This document shows, one piece after another, positions 1 to 5,673 of a DNA stretch of 15,948 bases. The position numbers and the translations under genes are program-made. Below the pieces are notes generated by a model that saw only the letters and a program-made list of their open reading frames with translations, was not told the DNA's origin and ran no database searches. Origin of the DNA: Caldithrix sp964468415 (GTDB taxonomy: Bacteria; Calditrichota; Calditrichia; Calditrichales; Calditrichaceae); assembly GCA_964468415.1 (NCBI GenBank), contig CAYXUS010000151.1, positions 1 to 15,948 of the forward strand. Direction: 5' to 3'. The first letter of the stretch is position 1. The number at the start of each line of letters is the position of its first letter.

Positions 1-21
1 TTTCCTCTCTGTTTTCAGCTT

Positions 22-549
22 TCAGCGTATATTATTTTTTTCGTTACTTTTACGTGCGGTGAACCGGCCAAAATAAAGGACAACTACAAGGCCGCTCAAA
101 AATCCGCTTACGCCTCGCAAAATCGGCCAGTTAGAATACATCCCGAATTTCTCCAGCAAAATTTCGCCCCCAACAAAAATACCCACCCCCACCGCCAATG
201 CAGTTTTTAGACGAAGGTGTTTTTGCCAGAACAATACGATCAGTCCCAAAAAGGCGCCGAGGTAAATGAACGTGCATCGCACACACAAGGCCATGGGAAT
301 GTGCTCAATGCGCAAGCAGCGATCGGGCAACTGGTGGCAAATGGGATCGAGCAAAAAATAGATTCCGGCGCCAGCTTCCTGCAACAACAAACTGCGGCTG
401 GCACTCAGCACAGGCGCCAGCCAATTCAACACATTAAGCAACAGCAAAATCACAAAAAGCACTTTGAACAAAAGCCATTCATCTCTGCTGGCAGTAACAC
501 GCTTCTGTACCCGTGCTTTTTTTCGGATGCTTTGCCCTTCATCACCCAT
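22..549 (-). CDS. DUF2085 family integral membrane protein
   Basis: This is a small multi-pass membrane protein of about 175 residues whose biochemical role is unknown. The family is recognised from the paired cysteine signature in the middle of the chain: CHQLPDRCLRI followed by MALCVRCTFIYLG, which resembles the CHQ...CxRCTGIY pattern of DUF2085 proteins. Four hydrophobic segments are visible: one near the N-terminus (VLFVILLLLNVLNWLAP), one after the CVRC motif, and two near the C-terminus. It lies directly behind the acid phosphatase gene and is probably co-transcribed with it. Two starts are possible. A TTG at 558 overlaps the upstream TGA as TTGA, and an ATG lies at 549. I prefer the ATG because AAGGG sits about 11 bases before it but only about 2 bases before the TTG. 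The family call is fairly sure; a metal-binding role for the cysteines is only a guess. Confidence 0.75.
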   Translation of the reverse strand: MGDEGQSIRKKARVQKRVTASRDEWLLFKVLFVILLLLNVLNWLAPVLSASRSLLLQEAGAGIYFLLDPICHQLPDRCLRIEHIPMALCVRCTFIYLGAFLGLIVLFWQKHLRLKTALAVGVGIFVGGEILLEKFGMYSNWPILRGVSGFLSGLVVVLYFGRFTARKSNEKNNIR

Positions 550-554
550 CGCCG

Positions 555-1358
555 TCAAAATCCCTTGAGCGCCTTTTTACGCGCTTCGTTTTTCTGCCGG
601 GCGCTCATGCGCCAATGATAATCGTAAAGCGCGCCTTCCCACTCTCCGTACATGGGATTGGGCAACACGATGAATTTTCGCCCAAACAGTTGGCGGAGGC
701 TGTCGGCAAGCGCAAACCGCCGATCGACGGATTTGTGTTCAAAAACCTGCGCAAAATCGTTCAAATTATCGCCCAGCAGCAGCAGAATTTCGTGCGTAGC
801 GGCAACGGTTTGGCGCCGCGTTTCTTTGCTCGATGTGGTGGTGCGCAGCAGAATATGGGCCTCACGCACTTGCGGGAATCCCGCTTCTTTCAAATTTTTC
901 ATCGTACTTTGCAACAGCGCCTGTTTGCGGTTAGAAATGTAAAAAATGTCCACGCCTTTCTGGTCGGCATAGGTTAAAAATTCCCGTGCGCCGGGCACGG
1001 GTTTGGCTTTGGCCAAATGCACCCACTCTTTCCATCGGGTCGGGTAAGACTTGCCGCTTAAAATGCAATAGGCTTCGTACGGACTGTTGTCCAGAAGCGT
1101 CTCGTCAATGTCCGTAACAATGGCCGGCGTTTTGGCGCTTTTCTGTTTTAAGGCCTCGTCCAAACGTAAACGGGCCAGTTGAAACGCCTGATAACACAAC
1201 GCCCGGCTTTCCGCCGCGGTTTGCGTGTACAAAGTGGCCATTACCAAATGTTCATTCGGAGAAAGCCCGGCAGTCGCTTTTTCTTGCTTGCTACACGAAA
1301 AATTCCAGGCAACCGCCAGAACAATCCATAAAGCGAACACTCGTCGGAAGTATTTCAT
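555..1358 (-). CDS. e(P4)-family (class C) acid phosphatase / 5'-nucleotidase, probable lipoprotein
   Basis: A 267-residue HAD-superfamily phosphatase, expected to dephosphorylate nucleotides and other phosphomonoesters outside the inner membrane. HAD motif I is VTDIDETLLDNSPYEA, with the nucleophile D83 and the acid/base D85. Motif II is FYISNRK near 139-145, a lysine follows at about 179 (SSKETRR), and the metal-binding motif GDNLNDF is at 196-202. The C-terminal stretch PNPMYGEWEGALYDY matches the e(P4) lipoprotein family and separates it from other HAD enzymes. The N-terminus is a typical signal peptide ending in NFSC, with Cys22 as probable lipidation site. That lipobox is loose, because position -3 is Asn. 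I place the start at 1358 because AAGGAG precedes it and the signal peptide begins there. A longer open frame exists but would run antisense through the aldehyde dehydrogenase remnant. The stop overlaps the alternative TTG start of the DUF2085 gene. Confidence 0.87.
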   Translation of the reverse strand: MKYFRRVFALWIVLAVAWNFSCSKQEKATAGLSPNEHLVMATLYTQTAAESRALCYQAFQLARLRLDEALKQKSAKTPAIVTDIDETLLDNSPYEAYCILSGKSYPTRWKEWVHLAKAKPVPGAREFLTYADQKGVDIFYISNRKQALLQSTMKNLKEAGFPQVREAHILLRTTTSSKETRRQTVAATHEILLLLGDNLNDFAQVFEHKSVDRRFALADSLRQLFGRKFIVLPNPMYGEWEGALYDYHWRMSARQKNEARKKALKGF

Positions 1359-1419
1359 CGCACATCTCCTTTTTGTCTCGCAGGAATGTACAAAATTTAA
1401 TGAATGCGTGCTAAATTGA

Positions 1420-1671
1420 GATATTCCCCTTCCTGCAATAGATTTTTCCCGGCAAATCGAAGCGGGCGTGGCAGCCAAACGATCCGTTGATGAGTCACGG
1501 ACTGCCGGGAACCTCCTGGGGGGCTTCAAACAAAGCGGCATCGGATATAGCCACGGTGAACCGGGCTGTTACGAACCGGCCCAATCGCAAATGATCGTGC
1601 ACGATTTTTTGCCGGGCGTCAAGCGCGGCATGATTGATTTTTTGTCTGCAAAAATTTGGGGAAGCGTTTAA
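1420..1671 (+). pseudogene. Decayed 3' end of an aldehyde dehydrogenase gene
   Basis: Only the C-terminal part of an NAD(P)-dependent aldehyde dehydrogenase can be traced, spread over two frames. Frame 1 encodes DIPLPAIDFSRQIEAGVA, frame 2 (1478-1522) encodes NDPLMSHGLPGTSWG, and frame 1 resumes at 1522 with GFKQSGIGYSHGEPG and continues to a TAA at 1669-1671. Joined, these read as the usual IEAG..xND...PWGGFKQSGIG..HG block near the C-terminus of the family. Visible lesions are a TGA at 1417-1419 where CGA (Arg) would fit, a shift of +1 or -2 near 1477, and one missing G in the G-run 1518-1523. No catalytic cysteine region or N-terminal domain is present, since the acid phosphatase gene occupies the adjacent DNA on the other strand. 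It is a relic with no expected product. The family match rests on motif memory and is fairly strong. Confidence 0.78.
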
Positions 1672-1735
1672 TCAAGGAATGATTTGTTTATTGAAAGTTT
1701 TGTTCGCACGTTTAAGGCGTAAAGGAGGCATTTGC

Positions 1736-1766
1736 AAAAAGGCCGCGTGATTTTTCGCGCAGCCTT
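1736..1766 (-). terminator. Intrinsic terminator of the DUF1385-prfA unit
   Basis: Immediately after the prfA stop codon, the minus strand reads AAGGC-TG-CGCG, a short A-rich loop, then CGCG-GCC-TTTTT. The arms are 1739-1747 and 1756-1766, nine base pairs with a two-base bulge. The T-tract corresponds to the A-run at 1736-1740. The GC-rich stem followed by Ts is a standard rho-independent terminator. On the opposite strand the same stem also ends in an A/T-rich stretch but without a good T-run. Confidence 0.85.
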
Positions 1767-1767
1767 A

Positions 1768-2838
1768 TTACTTAAACTCCGCTTCCAACTGTTCGTTGCG
1801 CTCGGCAATGCGCAACGCTTCGATCAATTCGTCCAGATCGCCTTCCATGATGCGGTCTAACTTGTAAAGGGTAAGCCCGATGCGGTGGTCGGTTACCCGC
1901 CCCTGCGGGAAATTGTAGGTGCGAATTTTGGCGCTACGGTCACCGCTACCCACCATCGATTTTCGCTGGGCGTCAATGGCGGAACGCTGCTCTTGCTGCG
2001 CAATGTCCAGCAAGCGCGTACGCAACACTTTGAGCGCCTTGGCCTTGTTTTTGTGTTGAGATTTTTCATCCTGGCAGGTTACCACAATGCCGGTTGGCAG
2101 GTGGGTAATGCGCACGGCCGAATCGGTCGTGTTCACACTTTGCCCCCCGGGCCCGCTGGAACGAAACACGTCGATGCGCAATTCATTGGGATCGATTTCG
2201 ATGTCCACCTCTTCCGCCTCGGGCAGCACAACCACCGAAGCCGCCGAGGTGTGAATGCGTCCCTGTGTTTCCGTTTCCGGCACCCGTTGCACGCGATGCA
2301 CACCGCTCTCGTATTTTAAAGTGCCGTAAGCGTCCGGCCCGTCAACCAGAAAAATAATTTCTTTGAACCCGCCCCGCTCCGAAGGCGTGGAACTCATCAC
2401 CTCTATTTTAAATCCGTGATCTTCGCAATAACGGGTGTACATGCGGTACAAATCACCGGCAAAAATTGCCGCTTCGTCTCCGCCGGTTCCGGCCCGAATT
2501 TCCATGATGGCGTTTTTGTGGTCATCCGGATGTTTGGGAATGAGCAGCAGCTTCAGCTTTTCGGCCAGTTCTTCCACCGTTTTTTCCAACTCCTGATTCT
2601 CTTCTTTGGCCAATGCCACCAGGTCCGGATCGGAATCTTCTTTGATGATCTCTTTGTTTTCCTCCAGCGATTGCAAAGCTTTTAAATAGGGTGTACCCAC
2701 TTCCAGAATTTTGTTCAGCTCATTGTGCTCGCGCGATAATTCCCGGTAGCGTTTCTGATCGTTAAACACATTCGGATCCGAAAGTTCTTTGTTCAATTCT
2801 TCCAGGCGTTCTTGCAGTTTAAGAATTTTTTCTTTCAT
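1768..2838 (-). CDS. prfA: Peptide chain release factor 1
   Basis: Class I release factor that reads UAA and UAG in the ribosomal A site and triggers hydrolysis of peptidyl-tRNA. At 356 residues it has the family's normal length. The GGQ motif is at 231-233 in the context RSSGPGGQSVNTTDSAVR. The RF1-type PxT anticodon-like tripeptide appears as PET at 187-189, within HRVQRVPETETQGRIH; RF2 would have SPF. The N-terminal roughly 100 residues are coiled-coil-like, as usual. The gene starts 13 bases after the DUF1385 gene, and its SD (AGGAG) overlaps the end of that gene, so the two are probably translated from one transcript. A terminator follows the stop at once. The methyltransferase gene prmC, often found downstream of prfA, is not here. 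Confidence 0.97.
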   Translation of the reverse strand: MKEKILKLQERLEELNKELSDPNVFNDQKRYRELSREHNELNKILEVGTPYLKALQSLEENKEIIKEDSDPDLVALAKEENQELEKTVEELAEKLKLLLIPKHPDDHKNAIMEIRAGTGGDEAAIFAGDLYRMYTRYCEDHGFKIEVMSSTPSERGGFKEIIFLVDGPDAYGTLKYESGVHRVQRVPETETQGRIHTSAASVVVLPEAEEVDIEIDPNELRIDVFRSSGPGGQSVNTTDSAVRITHLPTGIVVTCQDEKSQHKNKAKALKVLRTRLLDIAQQEQRSAIDAQRKSMVGSGDRSAKIRTYNFPQGRVTDHRIGLTLYKLDRIMEGDLDELIEALRIAERNEQLEAEFK

Positions 2839-2851
2839 GAATTACACTCTC

Positions 2852-3865
2852 CTATGCTGAAACCGCTTCCACAGGCGATTCGACCACCGGCTCGCCGGCC
2901 AGCTCATTGGAAAATTCTTCGCCTAAGGCCGTCTTCAAAGCCACGATGGCTACTTCCAGTTGTCGGGCGTCGGGTTCTTTGGTCGTGATGCGTTGCAGCC
3001 ACAACCCCGGCGCGATGCCTATTTTAACCAGAGGGTTGTTCAGATTTTTGGCCGATGCCTTTAACGCTTCGTAGCTTAATCCGCCCACCACCGGAATAAG
3101 CGGCAGGTGCACCGCCAGACGGATGGGCAGTGAAATGTGCCCGGTCAAAAGAATGATTACGGTATCGACCACCGCAAAAAACAACAAACTAATAACCATC
3201 ACAATCGCTAAAAAGCTGGTACCGCAACGGGGATGAAATGTTGTGTACGGCTTCAGGTTTTCCGGCGACAGCACCACTCTGTCTTCGAACCCGAATACCG
3301 TTTTGTGTTCGGCGCCGTGATATTCAAACAAACGGCGCACATCTTTCATGAACGAAATGCCCCAGATGTACAGCACAAAAAAGATAATACGAATGATGCC
3401 TGCAAACAAATTAAAGGTAAGCGCCTGGCGCTCCACATTAAACAGGGCGGTGGTCAAATACAGAGGAAGGACGTAAAAAAAAGCAACGCCTACCAGCAAT
3501 GCCGTGGTCATGGAAAAAACCGCACCGGCCGTGGACATGCCTTTTTTCTTGTTTTTCTTTTTCTTCTTTTTGCCCTTAGCTTCTTCCTCGGCTTCCGCAT
3601 CTTCAATGGCCTTGTCGGCCGACCATTGCAAGGTTTTAATGCCCTGAATCATCACCTCAATTAGCGTGATGGCCCCGCGCACGATGGGCACATTGAGCCA
3701 GGGGTGCTTCTGGACAAGCGATTCGAATTCGTCCACGCGAACTTCAATTTTTCCATTGGCGCGGCGAATAGCGGTGGCAATGCGTTTCGGCGAACGCATC
3801 ATCACGCCTTCAATAACGGCCTGGCCGCCCACCGGCATAATTTTTTCTTCGAATTTTTCAGGCAT
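2852..3865 (-). CDS. DUF1385 family membrane protein
   Basis: A 337-residue conserved membrane protein of unknown function. The N-terminal PVGGQAVIEGVMMRSPKRIA is the diagnostic opening of DUF1385 proteins, and EYHGAEHKTVFGFE and FHPRCGTSF further on are also family-typical. About four hydrophobic segments occur: SMTTALLVGVAFFYVLPLYL, IIRIIFFVLYIWG, FLAIVMVISLLFFAVVDTV and a weaker one near LPLIPVVGGL. Between the N-terminal domain and the first segment, residues 87-108 form an acidic run and then a lysine-rich run (KGKKKKKKNKKK), unusual in its density. The position next to rpmE and prfA is a recurrent bacterial arrangement that suggests a housekeeping link, but no role is established. The start at 3865 is preceded by GGGAG at a rather long spacing of about 12 bases. 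A downstream ATG at 3838, just before PVGGQ, is possible but has a weaker SD. Confidence 0.88.
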   Translation of the reverse strand: MPEKFEEKIMPVGGQAVIEGVMMRSPKRIATAIRRANGKIEVRVDEFESLVQKHPWLNVPIVRGAITLIEVMIQGIKTLQWSADKAIEDAEAEEEAKGKKKKKKNKKKGMSTAGAVFSMTTALLVGVAFFYVLPLYLTTALFNVERQALTFNLFAGIIRIIFFVLYIWGISFMKDVRRLFEYHGAEHKTVFGFEDRVVLSPENLKPYTTFHPRCGTSFLAIVMVISLLFFAVVDTVIILLTGHISLPIRLAVHLPLIPVVGGLSYEALKASAKNLNNPLVKIGIAPGLWLQRITTKEPDARQLEVAIVALKTALGEEFSNELAGEPVVESPVEAVSA

Positions 3866-3890
3866 GAATGTATCGGTCTCCCTTCAAATA

Positions 3891-3932
3891 AAAAAACGGA
3901 ATGACAGGGTGAACCCACTCATTCCGTTTTTT
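3891..3932 (-). terminator. Strong intrinsic terminator after rpmE
   Basis: A perfect 14-bp inverted repeat pairs AAAAAACGGAATGA (3891-3904) with TCATTCCGTTTTTT (3919-3932). Inside it a second small hairpin, GGG-TGAA-CCC, is separated by a CA/AC internal loop. Transcribed on the minus strand it lies 22 bases after the rpmE stop and ends in a long T-run. The arms are symmetrical, so the structure could also stop plus-strand transcription. It ends only 25 bases before the DUF1385 start codon. Confidence 0.85.
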
Positions 3933-3954
3933 CTTGAGAATTTCGTATGCGACG

Positions 3955-4155
3955 TTATTTTAAATTGTATTTTCTCATGAACTTTTCAACGCGACCTGCA
4001 GAGTCCACCAGTTTCTGCTTACCGGTAAAAAACGGGTGGCAGGCGGAACAAATTTCAACTTTCAAATCGCCCACGGTCGAACGGGTTTGGAATGTGTTCC
4101 CACAAGCGCAGGTCACCGTACCAAGTTTATATTCAGGATGAATACCCTTTTTCAC
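3955..4155 (-). CDS. rpmE: 50S ribosomal protein L31, zinc-ribbon form
   Basis: A 66-residue large-subunit ribosomal protein. KKGIHPEY at the N-terminus and CSACHPFFTGKQKLVDSAGRVEKF in the second half (given here as key residues of the family pattern) identify bacterial L31. Four cysteines, C16, C18, C36 and C39, make this the zinc-binding (C+) version; zinc-free paralogues lack them. The start is GTG at 4155, with a near-consensus SD AAGGAGGT at 4161-4168, six to seven bases away. The gene follows rho by 79 bases, a spacing filled by a compound inverted repeat, and is closed by a strong terminator. Confidence 0.96.
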   Translation of the reverse strand: MKKGIHPEYKLGTVTCACGNTFQTRSTVGDLKVEICSACHPFFTGKQKLVDSAGRVEKFMRKYNLK

Positions 4156-4179
4156 AATGAACCTCCTTAGTGATTATTT

Positions 4180-4237
4180 TAGAGTCACGTAATTTAAATT
4201 AAATTTCTGGCAATTGCAAAGAAATTTTGTGACTCTA
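4180..4237 (-). repeat. Compound inverted repeat between rho and rpmE
   Basis: Outer arms TAGAGTCAC (4180-4188) and GTGACTCTA (4229-4237) are a perfect 9-bp inverted repeat. An inner pair, AAATTTCT (4201-4208) and AGAAATTT (4220-4227), is a perfect 8-bp repeat, and the loop contains the palindrome GCAATTGC (4210-4217). AATTTAAATT (4191-4200) is another palindrome. On the transcript the first three bases of the outer arm are the UAG stop of rho, and the structure ends 11 bases before the rpmE SD. No T-run follows on either strand, so it is not a standard terminator. It may act as an RNA structure between the two cistrons (mRNA stabilisation, processing or L31 feedback); this is inference. Confidence 0.6.
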
Positions 4238-5485
4238 CGAATTCATATTGCGCAGAAATTCGCGGTTGTTCTTGGTCTCGGACATTTTGTCCAGCAAAAA
4301 CTCCATCGCTTCGATCGGATTCATCTCGTTGAGTAACTTGCGCAAAATCCAGACACGGGCCAATTCTTCACGCGAAAGCAGCAATTCCTCTTTCCGCGTA
4401 CCGGAACGGTTGATGTCGATCGAGGGGAAGATGCGGCGGTCGGTCAAGCGGCGATCGAGCACCAGTTCCATGTTACCGGTTCCTTTAAATTCTTCGAAAA
4501 TAACCTCGTCCATGCGCGAACCCGTGTCGATTAGGGCCGTAGCAATGATGGTTAAGCTGCCCCCTTCTTCCACATTACGCGCCGAACCGAAAAAGCGTTT
4601 GGGTTTTTGTAATGCGCCGGAATCGATACCACCGGAAAGGATTTTACCGCTGTGCGGCACCACCGTGTTGTGGGCGCGCGCCAAACGGGTAATACTATCT
4701 AACAAAATCACCACATCCCGTTTGTATTCGACCAAACGTTTGGCTTTTTCCAGAACCATATCGGCCACCTGCACGTGGCGTTCGGCCGGTTCGTCAAACG
4801 TGGAACTAATGACCTCGGCATCCACGGAACGTTCCATGTCGGTCACTTCTTCCGGACGCTCGTCGATGAGCAAAACCATTAATGTAACTTCAGGATGATT
4901 TTTGGTGATGGCATTGGCAATTTTCTGCAAAAGAATTGTCTTACCGGTACGGGGTTGAGCTACAATCAAACCACGCTGGCCTTTCCCGATGGGCGTGAGC
5001 AGGTTCATAATACGCATAGAGTAATCTTTACCCGACGTCTCCAAATTAATACGCTCCATAGGGTAAAGCGGGGTCAGGTTTTCGAACAAATCGCGTTGCC
5101 GGGCTTTTTCCGGTGCTTCGTCATTTACCGCTTCCACGCGCAACAATGCAAAAAAGCGTTCGTTGTCTTTCGGCGGACGGATTTGCCCGGTTACGGTATC
5201 CCCTGTACGCAGCCCAAACCGTTTGATTTGAGACGGAGAAACGTAAATATCATCCGGGCCGGGCAGGTAGCTGTAATCTTGCGAACGTAAGAAACCATAC
5301 CCATCGGGTAAAATTTCCAGAACTCCTTTGGAAAAGATCAATCCTTCCTGAGCGGTTTGCTCTTCCAAAATACGATAAATCAATTCGGATTTTTTTAAGC
5401 CCGAAATACCTGTAATATTCATTTCTTGCGCAATTTGCGTTAATTCGGCAATTTTTTTCTTTTTGAGTTCTTCAATATCTAACAT
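4235..5485 (-). CDS. rho: Transcription termination factor Rho
   Basis: Hexameric RNA-dependent ATPase/helicase that ends transcription at untranslated C-rich RNA. At 416 residues it is close to the standard short form, with no large N-terminal insertion. Residues 1-45 form the Rho N-terminal helical domain (ELKKKKIAELTQIAQ). Residues 48-120 form the cold-shock-like RNA-binding domain with DGYGFLR at 61-67. The ATPase domain has the P-loop AQPRTGKT at 176-183, Walker B VVILLD at 258-263 and the Q-loop LSGGIDSGAL at 283-292. Many bacteria have PPKAGKT at the P-loop; the Q-P-R-T version resembles FCB-group Rho. It is transcribed from its own promoter at 5611-5639 through a leader of about 120 bases, and is followed by rpmE. 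Its SD region (AGGTTCC-like, GAGG) lies just before the ATG at 5485. Confidence 0.97.
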   Translation of the reverse strand: MLDIEELKKKKIAELTQIAQEMNITGISGLKKSELIYRILEEQTAQEGLIFSKGVLEILPDGYGFLRSQDYSYLPGPDDIYVSPSQIKRFGLRTGDTVTGQIRPPKDNERFFALLRVEAVNDEAPEKARQRDLFENLTPLYPMERINLETSGKDYSMRIMNLLTPIGKGQRGLIVAQPRTGKTILLQKIANAITKNHPEVTLMVLLIDERPEEVTDMERSVDAEVISSTFDEPAERHVQVADMVLEKAKRLVEYKRDVVILLDSITRLARAHNTVVPHSGKILSGGIDSGALQKPKRFFGSARNVEEGGSLTIIATALIDTGSRMDEVIFEEFKGTGNMELVLDRRLTDRRIFPSIDINRSGTRKEELLLSREELARVWILRKLLNEMNPIEAMEFLLDKMSETKNNREFLRNMNS

Positions 5486-5604
5486 AGGAACCTCGTTGTA
5501 TATGTTTTGCTTTGTTCATTTATCTTTTCGTTTACCGGAATTTTTTAAAGTACGTGTTTGACAATCAGGTATGATTGAAACGGATTTTTTAAGATACTTA
5601 CGCA
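5486..5604 (-). promoter_or_regulatory. Long 5' leader of rho
   Basis: If transcription starts about seven bases downstream of the -10 box, the rho mRNA has an untranslated leader of roughly 120 bases. It is A/T-rich, contains one arm of the 11-bp inverted repeat (5576-5586) and a small hairpin, AATCA-tacc-TGATT, next to it. I see no gene in it. A long leader fits the known tendency of rho genes to be autoregulated by termination within the leader, but no specific attenuator can be shown here. Confidence 0.4.
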
Positions 5605-5668
5605 ACCCCAAATATAAAGGCATTCGTATGTCATGTCAAATCAAATTTGGAGGGATGAATCCGTTTCA
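5576..5668. repeat. 11-bp inverted repeat bracketing the rho promoter
   Basis: TGAAACGGATT at 5576-5586 and its perfect reverse complement AATCCGTTTCA at 5658-5668 are separated by 71 bases. The rho promoter (-35 at 5634-5639, -10 at 5611-5616) lies between them. One arm is upstream of the -35 box and the other falls at roughly +18 to +28 of the predicted transcript. The upstream arm also takes part in a local hairpin just past the folC stop (5651-5659 with 5665-5672, one bulged base). The spacing would suit paired binding sites for a regulator, but none is known. Confidence 0.55.
5611..5639 (-). promoter_or_regulatory. Sigma70-type promoter of rho
   Basis: On the minus strand a perfect -35 box TTGACA (5634-5639) is followed by exactly 17 bases and the -10 box TATATT (5611-5616), which matches five of six positions of TATAAT. 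Transcription would start near 5604 and run into rho. This is the best promoter match found in the window and lies in the 188-base gap between folC and rho. Confidence 0.75.
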
Positions 5669-5673
5669 CCCTG

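Noticed and set aside
1359..1541. N-terminal extension of the acid phosphatase frame up to 1541
   Set aside because: The signal peptide and a good SD fix the start at 1358; the extension is the antisense of the aldehyde dehydrogenase relic.
1721..1863. Strong SD-like AAAGGAGG at 1721-1728 followed by a TTG at 1732 and a 43-codon plus-strand frame
   Set aside because: The frame passes through the prfA terminator and then runs antisense to prfA; the product has no recognisable feature. The SD match is probably chance or a leftover of the decayed DNA.
5651..5672. Hairpin just past the folC stop as an intrinsic terminator of folC
   Set aside because: The stem AGGGTGAA/TTCATCCCT has a bulge and on the minus strand is not followed by a T-run; the T-run is on the plus-strand side, where no gene is transcribed toward it.
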